A stretch of 35,455 bases of DNA from Megasphaera paucivorans (GCF_900103535.1 NZ_FNHQ01000027.1:1-35455), one strand, 5' to 3'; positions 9,228 through 17,300 are shown, numbered from the stretch's first letter. Translations and numbers: made by a program. The notes: generated by a model not told the origin, from the letters alone.

Positions 9228-9512
9228 AAAAAAATCCGTCCCTATAAAAGGGACGGATAATAATTCCGCGATACCACCCTGATTCCTGCCGCATCACTGC
9301 CGACAGGCGCTCTACAACGTACCAACATACGCGTTTCCTGTAACGTGGAAATACCGTAGACACTTAATCGAAATTCAGCATCTCTCTTCAGGGAGGATTT
9401 TCATCAACCTGTAAACACCGATTCGCACCACCCACCGGTTCTCTGCAGTTTAACTGAGTCAATTACTCGTTCCCATCATCAGATTTTTACTATGCTTCTT
9501 CAAAAAGAAGTT
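9228..9512 (-). promoter_or_regulatory. T-box riboswitch controlling ilvB
   Basis: The minus strand carries the T-box core AGGGTGGTATCGCGG (9266-9280), which pairs with the CCA end of uncharged tRNA. Stem I closes by AGCAT near 9492-9497 with ATGCT near 9378-9383. Its distal loop includes the usual AGAGAACCGG and GGTGCGAA elements, and AGTA occupies the 5' side of the specifier loop. The 3' side of that loop reads GAAAATCCTCCC. ATC (Ile, 9396-9398) is the best specifier if CCC pairs with the opposing GGG; CTC (Leu, 9393-9395) is the alternative. Low charged tRNA-Ile or tRNA-Leu would favour antitermination and ilvB expression. Confidence 0.93.
9234..9258 (-). terminator. T-box leader terminator
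   Basis: Hairpin with 10-base arms (ATCCGTCCCT / AGGGACGGAT) followed on the minus strand by a run of T residues. It lies just after the T-box sequence and before ilvB, and is the expression-platform terminator of the riboswitch. Confidence 0.93.
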
Positions 9513-9518
9513 TTATAT

Positions 9519-9547
9519 ATTATATTAAACTAAACACGGTCTGTCAA
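9519..9547 (-). promoter_or_regulatory. Consensus sigma-70 promoter of ilvB leader
   Basis: TTGACA (9542-9547), 17-base spacer, TATAAT (9519-9524): both boxes are perfect. Start predicted near 9512, immediately before T-box stem I. Confidence 0.93.
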
Positions 9548-9596
9548 ATAATATTTTGTAATAATTGATACAATTCATAAAAGAATAAAAATAGAC

Positions 9597-9634
9597 AGCA
9601 AAAAACCGGAGGCATAGTAACTACAACTCCGGTT
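9597..9634 (-). terminator. Terminator of tRNA-Pro
   Basis: Minus-strand hairpin AACCGGAG (9627-9634) / CTCCGGTT (9604-9611) followed by T residues, 10 bases downstream of the tRNA 3' end. Confidence 0.88.
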
Positions 9635-9643
9635 CATGTTATC

Positions 9644-9720
9644 TGGTCGGAACGGCGAGATTTGAACTCGCGACCTCTTCCACCCCAAGGAAGCGCGCTA
9701 CCAAGCTGCGCCACGTCCCG
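9644..9720 (-). tRNA. tRNA-Pro (anticodon GGG)
   Basis: A full cloverleaf is seen on the minus strand, 77 bases including an encoded CCA end. The acceptor stem CGGGACG pairs with CGTTCCG (one G-T). The D arm is GCGC-AGCTTGGTA-GCGC. The anticodon stem CTTCC/GGAAG encloses TTGGGGT, so positions 34-36 read GGG and decode CCC/CCU proline codons. The T arm GCGAG-TTCAAAT-CTCGC is perfect. It has its own promoter and terminator. Confidence 0.97.
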
Positions 9721-9734
9721 TTATCAGCATTAAC

Positions 9735-9763
9735 AGTTTACCTGATATTCAGGTATTTGTCAA
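9735..9763 (-). promoter_or_regulatory. Promoter of tRNA-Pro with palindromic spacer
   Basis: TTGACA (9758-9763), 17-base spacer, TAAACT (9735-9740). A palindrome TACCTGA-TAT-TCAGGTA (9739-9755) fills the spacer between the two boxes, like a repressor site. The remaining 9764-9948 shows no gene. Confidence 0.75.
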
Positions 9764-9942
9764 ATAAAATATAATTATTATTTACTTTTTACCATTTCAC
9801 AAAAAATAGTATATATCAATGTTTCTCTTAATAACTATAATATACCCTCATATAATCTCAATCCTTTGAAATATTAACAGCAATAACTACTGATAAATCA
9901 TACGTATTGCATTAATCTCATACAAGCAACCGCCGTTGCTTT

Positions 9943-9982
9943 CATAAAAAGCAGGACACTCCATAGTTTAAGTGCCCTGCTT
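9943..9982 (-). terminator. Terminator of the carboxyltransferase gene
   Basis: Minus-strand arms AAGCAGGGCACT (9971-9982) and AGTGTCCTGCTT (9949-9960) pair completely with one G-T, followed by TTT. It lies about 45 bases past the stop codon of the gene at 10029. Confidence 0.85.
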
Positions 9983-10028
9983 AAATATATTATCGATTAC
10001 AGACATACAACATAATTTTTTTATACAA

Positions 10029-11381
10029 TTAATCTTCTCTGTCTTTCCGGCTGTTAAAAAATGGTAATGCTACTTCCGGGAAAAGCGCATAGCTCAAAAC
10101 ATCCTCCGCTGAAGCATTGGGGAACCCTTCATCACTCAAATCTTTTCTTGCTTTATCCATTTCTGGTTTCAAATCATCAGCAGGTCGATGATCAATGACC
10201 GGTTCATCTCCAATAACCATTTTTCGAAATTCGTCAGAAATTTTCCCGGGAACACGACCATACTTCCCGCGAACAATATCTCGAACTTCATTGGAAATCA
10301 TCTTATATCGGCCATACATGACATTAAGAGCAGCTGCTGAACCGGTAATCTGACTAGTCGGCGTAACCAGCGGCGGATACCCTAAATCACGGCGAACATT
10401 TGGCATTTCCGTTAATACCTGATCAAAGAGGTCTTCCTGTCCCTGATTTTTCAGCTGATTGAACAGGTTTGTCAACATGCCTCCGGGAATTTGATACTTA
10501 CGAACTGCCGGATTAATTTGACCGGGCATAGTAAGTTTAAACTCATCGCCCAATTCTTTTCGAACTTTTTTAAAATGATCTGTTAATGGCCATAATTTTT
10601 CAATATCAATATCCGTATCATAAATACTGTTTTCAAGTGCCATTACCATAGTCTCTGTAGCCGGTTGGCTTGTAACTTCACCAAAAGGTGATAATGCGGT
10701 ATCAATAATATCAACGCCGGCTTCAATTGCCTTCATACAGGTCATCTCACCAAACCCACAAGTACAATGGGTGTGCAGTTCAATAGGAATTGTAAGATGT
10801 TTTTTTAACATGCGCACCAAGCTGTATGCATCATAAGGAGACAATAATCCTGACATATCCTTGATACACAGCGAATCAACTCCCATATCCTGCAATTCCT
10901 TCGCCCCTTGGGTAAAACTTTCCATCGTATGAATAGGACTTATAGTATATACTATAGCGCCTTGAACATGTACTTTCGTATTTTTTGCCGCTTTGATTGT
11001 CGCTTCCATATTACGTGAATCATTAAGTGCATCAAACACCCGAATGATATCAATGCCGTTATCCACAGCTCGATTAACAAATTCATAAACCACATCATCA
11101 GCATAATGTCGATATCCCAATACGTTTTGTCCACGTAAAAGCATCTGAAGCGGAGTTTTTTTTACATATTTTTTAATTGTCCGAAGCCGTTCCCACGGAT
11201 CTTCATCAAGAAACCGCATACAAGTATCGAACGTAGCGCCACCCCAGCATTCAATTGCATTATATCCTATTTCATCCATCGCTTCCAAAACCGGGAGCAT
11301 CTGATTCAACCGCATCCGCGTAGCCGCTATAGACTGATGTCCGTCACGAAGTACCGTTTCTGTGATTTTAACCTTTGCCAT
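10029..11381 (-). CDS. oadA: Biotin-dependent carboxyltransferase subunit (OadA / transcarboxylase 5S / pyruvate carboxylase B type), no biotin domain
   Basis: The encoded protein transfers carboxyl groups between a biotin carrier and pyruvate/oxaloacetate in the DRE-TIM barrel family. The barrel begins ITETVLRDGHQSIAATRM, has GGATFD, and ends its metal site with HTHCTCG; the conserved carboxyltransferase domain follows to about residue 430. No biotinyl AMKM-type domain is present, so it needs a separate biotin carrier. That fits oxaloacetate decarboxylase alpha, methylmalonyl-CoA carboxytransferase 5S or a split pyruvate carboxylase; I cannot choose. The reading frame is open 30 codons further upstream (ATG at 11471), but ATG at 11381 is preceded by GGAGG and begins the conserved sequence, giving 450 residues. 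Confidence 0.9.
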   Translation of the reverse strand: MAKVKITETVLRDGHQSIAATRMRLNQMLPVLEAMDEIGYNAIECWGGATFDTCMRFLDEDPWERLRTIKKYVKKTPLQMLLRGQNVLGYRHYADDVVYEFVNRAVDNGIDIIRVFDALNDSRNMEATIKAAKNTKVHVQGAIVYTISPIHTMESFTQGAKELQDMGVDSLCIKDMSGLLSPYDAYSLVRMLKKHLTIPIELHTHCTCGFGEMTCMKAIEAGVDIIDTALSPFGEVTSQPATETMVMALENSIYDTDIDIEKLWPLTDHFKKVRKELGDEFKLTMPGQINPAVRKYQIPGGMLTNLFNQLKNQGQEDLFDQVLTEMPNVRRDLGYPPLVTPTSQITGSAAALNVMYGRYKMISNEVRDIVRGKYGRVPGKISDEFRKMVIGDEPVIDHRPADDLKPEMDKARKDLSDEGFPNASAEDVLSYALFPEVALPFFNSRKDRED

Positions 11382-11725
11382 GTTATATCCTCCATCTGAA
11401 TTACATTGTACATTTTCACATCCAACGATACCGCAGCATACGTGCTGTCCCCGTTGAAGTTTATCACTCATTATTCTAAAACCAACTATTAGTATTAGGT
11501 CTTAATTACAGTGCACTACTGTGTATTATATCATAAAATTTCATCATATACACTAAAAAACAACTATGCTTTCATAATCTATATAGGTAAAACGACCAAG
11601 CATATCCAGAGCTTTTTATCTCTTTCATATCTTGGCCGTATAAATTCCATATGCTGCATTGTCTCCCCATGCTGATCAAATAATCCATCTGTTTCTTATT
11701 GCCAATAATACAAGCACGACCGCCC
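11382..11725. promoter_or_regulatory. Leader and promoter region of the carboxyltransferase gene
   Basis: A TATAAT box on the minus strand (11525-11530) with no good -35 could drive the carboxyltransferase gene with a leader of about 135 bases. The rest, 11531-11725, is downstream of the minus-strand hot-dog protein gene; I see no clear terminator or gene in it. Confidence 0.3.
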
Positions 11726-12439
11726 TTATTCTGCAATGCAAAATACTTTCTTTATCATCATTTGATGATAAATCCCTTCTAAAACAATATTCCCTGTTTC
11801 ATTTTTACAGCAGCCATTCACTTCTCCTATATAAAACTGCTCAGTTTCTTTTATATCATTCAATATCACAGTTGCAGTGATTATATTACCCAGATATACC
11901 GGTAAAGGAAATCGTACCTGCTTATCTATAAGCACGGCACCTTCTCCTGGCAGCTGTCTTGTCATAACAGTAGAAATAAAGCTTTCTAAAAGAATTTCAT
12001 GAACAACCGGGCCTTTAAAATCATAATAAGACGCAAAATTTTCATCTACATAGACTTTTCCATAATTGCCAGCTAACTTAGAAAAATTGGTAATATCACT
12101 GATAGTAAATTTTTTTACCATAGATACACTTTCACCAATGTGCAATAATTTTTTCTGCCGAATCAAAGAAGCCTCTTCCATCTGCTTTAAATAAACCACG
12201 ACCTTAACAAAGTCATTCTGTGAATATAGAATAAATTTCTTTTTCACAGCAATTAATTCTTCCGCTGCCGCACAGCAGGTAACACAACCGCAAACAATTA
12301 GCCATACATCACACACTTTATCCTCCAGTGTGTGATAAACAAATGTATGTTGCGGAAATTGGTTTATCAGTTTTGTAACTTCGTTAACCCGATCATAATG
12401 ACTATTGCAGCCACCGCAATATTTTATACCAATTTTCAT
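11726..12439 (-). CDS. Cys-rich N-terminal domain fused to a degenerate MaoC-like hot-dog domain
   Basis: The 237 residues fall in two parts. Residues 1-95 carry YCGGC (C8, C11) and a second cluster CGCVTCC (C50, C52, C55, C56), plausible for metal or Fe-S binding; I cannot name the family. Residues about 100-230 resemble MaoC/(R)-enoyl-CoA hydratase hot-dog domains (DITNFSKLAGN, VDENFA, VHEILLES). The catalytic D-x-N-P-x-H is replaced: Asn at 125 where Asp is expected and Val at 130 where His is expected. Hydratase activity is therefore unlikely; acyl-CoA or other ligand binding is possible. I chose ATG at 12439, behind GAAGAG; an ATG eight codons upstream lacks a ribosome binding site. It is directly downstream of a NifU-like gene, probably in one transcript. 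Confidence 0.72.
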   Translation of the reverse strand: MKIGIKYCGGCNSHYDRVNEVTKLINQFPQHTFVYHTLEDKVCDVWLIVCGCVTCCAAAEELIAVKKKFILYSQNDFVKVVVYLKQMEEASLIRQKKLLHIGESVSMVKKFTISDITNFSKLAGNYGKVYVDENFASYYDFKGPVVHEILLESFISTVMTRQLPGEGAVLIDKQVRFPLPVYLGNIITATVILNDIKETEQFYIGEVNGCCKNETGNIVLEGIYHQMMIKKVFCIAE

Positions 12440-12466
12440 AAAACTCTTCTTTCTGTTTGTCATAGA

Positions 12467-12757
12467 TTAAGTATGTTTTGTCATTAATGCTTTTGCCTGC
12501 ATTAATAAATCATCACTGACTCCGGTAATCAAGATAACGTCTTTTATTTCGGGAAAATGTTCTTTCACTTTTGCCGAGATGATTTCTTCTGTTGTCAATG
12601 AAGCCGATGGACAGCCACTGCACTGTCCCGTCAAGCGAATACGTAAAATATTGTCTGTGTAATCATTAATAATAATATCTCCATTATGTTTAGCCAAAAT
12701 AGGCCGAATTTCGTTTTCCAAAAGACTTTCAATGTCTTGCATTGTTATATTCGACAT
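12467..12757 (-). CDS. nfu: NifU-like C-terminal domain Fe-S scaffold protein
   Basis: A 96-residue single-domain Nfu protein that carries or transfers iron-sulfur clusters. It has the diagnostic CSGCPSA (C-x-x-C) and the N-terminal helix pattern with IRPILAKHNGDI. The length is typical for stand-alone Nfu proteins. Upstream lies AAAGGATGTG before the ATG. It begins a two-gene unit with the Cys-rich hot-dog protein 27 bases downstream, which suggests the Cys clusters of that partner could receive a cluster; that is inference. Confidence 0.93.
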   Translation of the reverse strand: MSNITMQDIESLLENEIRPILAKHNGDIIINDYTDNILRIRLTGQCSGCPSASLTTEEIISAKVKEHFPEIKDVILITGVSDDLLMQAKALMTKHT

Positions 12758-12919
12758 GTTCTCACATCCTTTTAATATTTATATCGATTTGCATGTTATA
12801 TCCTTCTATAAAGTAAAATCCGCACCATGCTCGTGCCTGCTCATAATTTTACAGTATAATACTAATTTTGAAAAGTCTGTTTCAACAAGAAATATATCTC
12901 AAAAATGTATCAACACTTC

Positions 12920-13813
12920 TCATATATTTCCTGTCTGCCATCGGGATAACACAAAATTACGAAAAGTCTCCATAATAGGAAGCATATTGGCATGTCTGTA
13001 AACAGCCATAAAAAGATATCGCTTATCTAACGGATTGGCAATAGGAATACGATCCAGATTATAATATTTTAACGTATAGAAATCAGGAATAATAGCTACG
13101 CCATACCCCGAAGAAACAAGGCCGGCCATTGCATTATCCTCTTCAATATGACACACGACTTCCGGATGAGAATCTGCTTCATTCATAATATGCGTTACCA
13201 TCTCGTATAATCCACTGTTTTTACTAAAAGAAATAAAAGGATAGGGTTCAAGCTCTTTTAAAGAAACAGATCCTCGATTACTTAACGGATGTCCTTTAGG
13301 AACAGCAACTACCAATTCTTCCTCTGATATAGGATAAAATATAATATCTGGCTCATCTTCTACATAAGAACAAAATGCCACATCCATTTTTTCATCCTTT
13401 AGATCTTTGACCATCTGTGACGTCGTACCTTGCTTAAAATCAAAAGTAATTCCTTTATGCTGCGGAATCGCCTGAAATTGCGTAATGAGTTCGGGTACAA
13501 ACGTATACCCCATGGTATAAATAAATCCCAGTATGATCCGCCCATGGTCCGGACGTGTGTAAGCCTGCATAATACTTGTCCCTTTATCTAATTCCTGAAG
13601 AGAACGTTTAACATAGGGAAGAAACATGCGGCCATACTTGTTTAAATATATGTTTCTCCCCTTTTTTTCAAAAAGCCTTAATCCTAATTCACCTTCCATA
13701 TCGCGAATTGCTCTATTCAAACTGGGTTCAGTAATATACAACGATTCAGCAGCTCGGCGATAATGTTCTGTCTCTGCTAGTTTTACAAAATATTGCAGTT
13801 GTTTTAAATTCAT
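12920..13813 (-). CDS. LysR-family transcriptional regulator
   Basis: 297 residues, the family norm. The winged helix-turn-helix is at about 1-60 (FVKLAETEHYRRAAESLYIT then SLNRAIRDMEGELGLRLFEK), followed by a periplasmic-binding-fold effector domain from about 90 to 290. It is transcribed away from the flavoenzyme/shikimate dehydrogenase operon, the usual arrangement for a LysR protein and its target, so a hydroaromatic effector such as quinate, shikimate or dehydroshikimate is a reasonable guess. AAGGAAGGAG precedes the ATG. The gap 12758-12919 holds only the leader of the NifU-like gene and no further gene. Confidence 0.95.
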   Translation of the reverse strand: MNLKQLQYFVKLAETEHYRRAAESLYITEPSLNRAIRDMEGELGLRLFEKKGRNIYLNKYGRMFLPYVKRSLQELDKGTSIMQAYTRPDHGRIILGFIYTMGYTFVPELITQFQAIPQHKGITFDFKQGTTSQMVKDLKDEKMDVAFCSYVEDEPDIIFYPISEEELVVAVPKGHPLSNRGSVSLKELEPYPFISFSKNSGLYEMVTHIMNEADSHPEVVCHIEEDNAMAGLVSSGYGVAIIPDFYTLKYYNLDRIPIANPLDKRYLFMAVYRHANMLPIMETFRNFVLSRWQTGNI

Positions 13814-13863
13814 GTTTACTCCTTCCTTTAACTTTTTACAACAATTTATAGTAAATCGCTGCC

Positions 13864-13910
13864 AAATGATAGCTTGTAACTAATAATTCAGCATTATATA
13901 GCTATCATTT
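13864..13910. promoter_or_regulatory. Inverted repeat, candidate LysR operator near the lysR promoter
   Basis: Perfect 11-base arms AAATGATAGCT (13864-13874) and AGCTATCATTT (13900-13910) are 25 bases apart, 50 to 97 bases upstream of the LysR start. The position would suit autoregulation. The half-site TATCATTT reappears at 14068, nearer the divergent promoter. Confidence 0.5.
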
Positions 13911-14060
13911 TCCACTTATATATCCTCCTTCTTATTTTTATTTACATTCCAGTATCCGTTCTCTTTCAATTGCTATAATGCAAGATATTCATTGCTATTT
14001 ACTATCCTTGTTCTACACGATTGCCAAAAAAAATTATTACTAAATGTATGATGTGTTTCT

Positions 14061-14144
14061 TCTATTTTATCATTTTTGATAGAAAAATTAAACGTTTTTA
14101 GTAAAAATAAGGAAATAGTACTATCAATTATTTTCTCGTATAAT
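14061..14144 (+). promoter_or_regulatory. Promoter and candidate activator site of the flavoenzyme operon
   Basis: TATAAT at 14139-14144 has only a weak -35 (TAGTAC, 14116-14121), as expected for an activator-dependent promoter. TATCA-TTTT-TGATA at 14068-14081 lies about 70 to 83 bases before the predicted start, the normal location of a LysR recognition site. The rest of 13911-14060 shows no gene. Confidence 0.5.
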
Positions 14145-14211
14145 GTAATTGTAACCAAATGTTATGTTTTTCACATACATCTCTTTCATACTACAAGGAG
14201 GAATTCGATTC

Positions 14212-16224
14212 ATGAATCAAAAATATCCACATATATTTGAACCCTTGACCATATTGCGCACGACCTTTAAAAACCGCGTAATTATGCCGCCAATGGGATC
14301 AAACTTTGCAACATTCAGCGGCGAAGTGTCTGAAGAAATGAAAAATTACTACGGTCTTCGTGCCCGCGGCGGTACTGCTTTAATAACCGTAGAAAATGCT
14401 TGCATCGACTATCCGCTCGCTACAAATGGTACAAAGCAATTACGAATCGACAACAAACAATTTATCCCGGGACTGTTTGAATTAACAGAACGGATTCATA
14501 AATACGGAGCACTCGCCTCTATTCAGTTGAACCACGCCGGAGCTTCGGCTTATCCAGAACGGTTAAACGGCTTGCAATCTGTATCCTCATCTTCTGTCCC
14601 TTCTAAAGAAGGAAATCCGGCTCCGCGTCCATTAACTAAACAAGAAATACTTGCTATTGTGCAAAAATACGCGGAAGCGGCTGAACGAGCCATAGCTGCC
14701 GGCTTCGATATGGTGGAAATTCACGGAGGTCATTCCTATCTGCTCGACCAATTTCTTTCTCCTTTGTATAATAAACGCACCGATGAATTTGGAGGAAATG
14801 CTGAGAATCGTGCCCGGTTTGCCCGCCTCGTCGTAGAAGCCGTCCGCAGCAAAGTAGGTCGCTGGGTCCCCATTTCCTTCCGCGTTTCTGCTGATGAATT
14901 CATCGACGGAGGAAATACTCTCGACGATACCATCGCATGCTTAGCCTCTATTGTCTCTGCCGGGGTAGATATTATCAACGTATCTGCTGCTGTCAATGAT
15001 TCTATTCAATACCAAATCGATAAATGCGATCTGCCGGATGGCTGGAGAGCTTATCTTTCTGAAGCTATCAAGAAGGAATTCCATACACCCGTTATTATTT
15101 CCGGTAATATCCGCAATCCCAAAATCGCAGAAGAAATTATTGCTTCGAAAAAAGCCGATTTTCTAGCAATCGGCCGCGGCCTTATTGCCGATCCGGATTG
15201 GGTTCGTAAAGTACAATTCGGCAAAGAAGACTGTATTCGCCAATGCATTTGCTGCAATATCGGCTGCGCTGATCACCGCATTGCAAAATCTAAACCTATC
15301 CGTTGTACGGTAAATCCTGATGTAATAAACGGCGAAGCCTACAAGAAAAATAAAGTTACCCGGGATATTCATGTCGTCGTTGTCGGCGGCGGGACCTCCG
15401 GACTGGAAACAGCTTGTACCGCTGCAGAAGTCGGTTGCCGTGTAACGCTGTTGGAACGAAACAGTGAACTTGGCGGCATGGCTCGTAAAATTGCTCGTTT
15501 CCCGGAAAAAAGCCGCATCGAAGATTTTCCGGCATATCTTGAAAAAAGAGCTGCCCGTCTTAAAAATCTTACAATCAAATTAAATACGGAAGCAACACCG
15601 GATATGATTGAAAAATTAGCCCCGGATATTCTGTACAATGCGACAGGTTCCAAGTCGATGACCCCACCAATTGAAGGCCTTCTCGAATATACAGACGCAA
15701 AGGACAGCAACATTACTTCTATTACAAATTTCATGGAAAACATTCCATATTTTGAAAAGATCGCCGAAGGTAAAAAAGTTGTCATCATCGGTGCCGGTGC
15801 TGTCGGTTTAGATGTTATGGAATTTTTTGCGCTTCGCAAGGCAGATGTCCAAGTCATTGAAATGATGCCTTCTGTCGGCAAGGATTGTGATATTGTAACA
15901 AAGTCTACGCTGAAAAATCTTTTCAAACAGCACGATAACATTGATATGCATCTGTCTACTGCTTTAAAAAAAGTTTGCCCCGATAAATTTATTGCTGAAC
16001 ATGATGGAAAGATGGAAGAGTATCCTTTTGATCTCGGGTTTATCTGCATGGGTCTTGTCCCGGACTTGCCGGATGTAACTGCATTTGAAACCTATGCTCG
16101 AAAAAACAATATTCCTTATTATAATATAGGCAACAGTAATAAAACCGGTCAAATTATTCACGGCACCGAAGCCGGACGCAATGTAGTCAATGTAATCGAT
16201 ATGATTGGCGGGTTTGAAGACTAG
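14212..16224 (+). CDS. Old yellow enzyme-family enoate/2,4-dienoyl-CoA reductase-like flavoprotein
   Basis: A 670-residue FMN, 4Fe-4S and FAD oxidoreductase that reduces activated C=C bonds with NAD(P)H in the cytoplasm. The N-terminal TIM barrel starts with FEPLTILRTTFKNRVIMPPM and has the active-site HGGHSYLLDQFLSP with its His/Tyr pair. The Fe-S ligands are C345, C348, C352 and C365 (C-x2-CN-x2-C-x12-C). A dinucleotide fold follows (VVVVGGGTSGLETA) and a second one inside it (VVIIGAGAVGLDVMEFF). ATG at 14212 behind AAGGAGG begins the homologous part; the longer open frame from 14164 is rejected. First gene of the putative catabolic operon; a ring C=C of shikimate or dehydroshikimate is a plausible substrate, not proven. 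Confidence 0.9.
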   Translation: MNQKYPHIFEPLTILRTTFKNRVIMPPMGSNFATFSGEVSEEMKNYYGLRARGGTALITVENACIDYPLATNGTKQLRIDNKQFIPGLFELTERIHKYGALASIQLNHAGASAYPERLNGLQSVSSSSVPSKEGNPAPRPLTKQEILAIVQKYAEAAERAIAAGFDMVEIHGGHSYLLDQFLSPLYNKRTDEFGGNAENRARFARLVVEAVRSKVGRWVPISFRVSADEFIDGGNTLDDTIACLASIVSAGVDIINVSAAVNDSIQYQIDKCDLPDGWRAYLSEAIKKEFHTPVIISGNIRNPKIAEEIIASKKADFLAIGRGLIADPDWVRKVQFGKEDCIRQCICCNIGCADHRIAKSKPIRCTVNPDVINGEAYKKNKVTRDIHVVVVGGGTSGLETACTAAEVGCRVTLLERNSELGGMARKIARFPEKSRIEDFPAYLEKRAARLKNLTIKLNTEATPDMIEKLAPDILYNATGSKSMTPPIEGLLEYTDAKDSNITSITNFMENIPYFEKIAEGKKVVIIGAGAVGLDVMEFFALRKADVQVIEMMPSVGKDCDIVTKSTLKNLFKQHDNIDMHLSTALKKVCPDKFIAEHDGKMEEYPFDLGFICMGLVPDLPDVTAFETYARKNNIPYYNIGNSNKTGQIIHGTEAGRNVVNVIDMIGGFED

Positions 16225-16233
16225 TTAAATCTA

Positions 16234-16273
16234 TTTTTTACCGCGGTTGGTTTATTCCAATCACGGTAAAAAA
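16234..16273. other. Hairpin between flavoenzyme and dehydrogenase genes
   Basis: Arms TTTTTTACCG and CGGTAAAAAA (16234-16243, 16264-16273) enclose an inner GGTTGG/CCAATC stem. There is no T-tract after it on the plus strand, so it may act in partial termination or mRNA processing. Confidence 0.45.
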
Positions 16274-16296
16274 TTATATATCCACAGCATATATCT

Positions 16297-16325
16297 TTGT
16301 CAATGCTAGTGAAAAATAGTACAAT
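16297..16325 (+). promoter_or_regulatory. Internal promoter ahead of the YdiB-type dehydrogenase
   Basis: TTGTCA (16297-16302), 17-base spacer, TACAAT (16320-16325). It lies about 97 bases before the ATG at 16422; a small hairpin AACCGC/GCGGTT near 16349-16369 follows it. Confidence 0.6.
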
Positions 16326-16421
16326 TAATGTATTCTATATGTATGGTAATAACCGCATATCGGCGGTTTAATATACAAAATTTTAAAGTTCTTATGTATA
16401 CATTTTAAGGAGGAATTTATT

Positions 16422-17300
16422 ATGGGTAAAATTGCAATTACAGAACGTGTAACAGGACATACCGAATTGATTGGGTTGATCGCATATCCAATTCGTCACA
16501 GTATGTCTCCGACAATGCACAATGAAGCATTCAAAAAATTAGGGCTGGATTATGTATATGTCTGCTTTGAAGTGGATAACTCCACCTTAAAAGATACAGT
16601 ACAGGGATTGCGTGCTATGAAAGTACGCGGATGGAATGTTTCCATGCCGAACAAAGTTGCCATTACGCAATATCTTGACAAATTATCCCCTGTTTCCCAA
16701 ATTGTCGGTGCCTGCAACACGGTTGTAAATGACGACGGCATCTTAACTGGGACGATCACAGACGGTACAGGTGCGATGCATTCTCTCTCCGAAGAAGGAG
16801 TTGACTATGTTGGCAAAAAAATGACTGTCATTGGTGCCGGCGGTGCTGCGACAGCAATTGAAGTACAGGCAGCTCTTGACGGTGTCCGTGAATTGACTAT
16901 TTTCAATGTAAAAGATAAATTTTTTGAAAATGCCCAGGAAACAGTAAAAAAACTCCGCGAACGTACAAACTGCATAGTAAATCTTTATGATTTAGCCGAT
17001 CACGCTAAATTAAAGGAAGAGTTAGACAGCAGTGATATTTACATAGACGCTACTTCCTGCGGTATGAAACCGCTGGAAAATGTGGTTGCCATCCCCGATA
17101 AGAGTTATCTGCATAAAGGACTTGTCGTTATGGATACCGTATACGCTCCGAGAGAAACAGAATTGATGAGATGGGCCAGCGAAGTGGGCTGCCATACCTT
17201 TAACGGCTTAGGCATGATGCTTTGGCAAGGAGCTGCGGCCTTTAAACTTTGGACTGGAAAAGAAATGCCTACAGACTACATTAAAGATATTTTATTCTAA
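16422..17300 (+). CDS. ydiB: Quinate/shikimate dehydrogenase (YdiB type)
   Basis: Interconverts shikimate with 3-dehydroshikimate and, in YdiB proteins, quinate with 3-dehydroquinate. The 292 residues align by eye with E. coli YdiB along the whole length (LIGLIAYPIRHSMSP, GLRAMKVRGWNVSMPNK, NGLGMMLWQGAAAFKLWTGK). K78 in SMPNK and D114 in TDGTG are the catalytic pair. The nucleotide site has GAGGAA at 138-143 and ends in FNVKD at 161-165 rather than the N-R-T of NADP-specific AroE, pointing to NAD or dual use. Ribosome binding site AAGGAGG. A separate biosynthetic aroE lies at 25090-25914, so this copy is probably catabolic. Confidence 0.93.
   Translation: MGKIAITERVTGHTELIGLIAYPIRHSMSPTMHNEAFKKLGLDYVYVCFEVDNSTLKDTVQGLRAMKVRGWNVSMPNKVAITQYLDKLSPVSQIVGACNTVVNDDGILTGTITDGTGAMHSLSEEGVDYVGKKMTVIGAGGAATAIEVQAALDGVRELTIFNVKDKFFENAQETVKKLRERTNCIVNLYDLADHAKLKEELDSSDIYIDATSCGMKPLENVVAIPDKSYLHKGLVVMDTVYAPRETELMRWASEVGCHTFNGLGMMLWQGAAAFKLWTGKEMPTDYIKDILF

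Noticed and set aside
11382-11471. 30-residue Cys-containing N-terminal extension of the carboxyltransferase
   Set aside because: No ribosome binding site at the upstream ATG, while GGAGG precedes the internal ATG where family similarity starts.
14164-14211. 16-residue extension of the flavoenzyme
   Set aside because: It would include the AAGGAGG ribosome binding site as coding sequence; the internal ATG is the start.
15369-16049. Open frame of 226 codons on the minus strand
   Set aside because: It lies wholly antisense to the FAD/NAD half of the flavoenzyme gene, has no ribosome binding site and a composition unlike a real protein.
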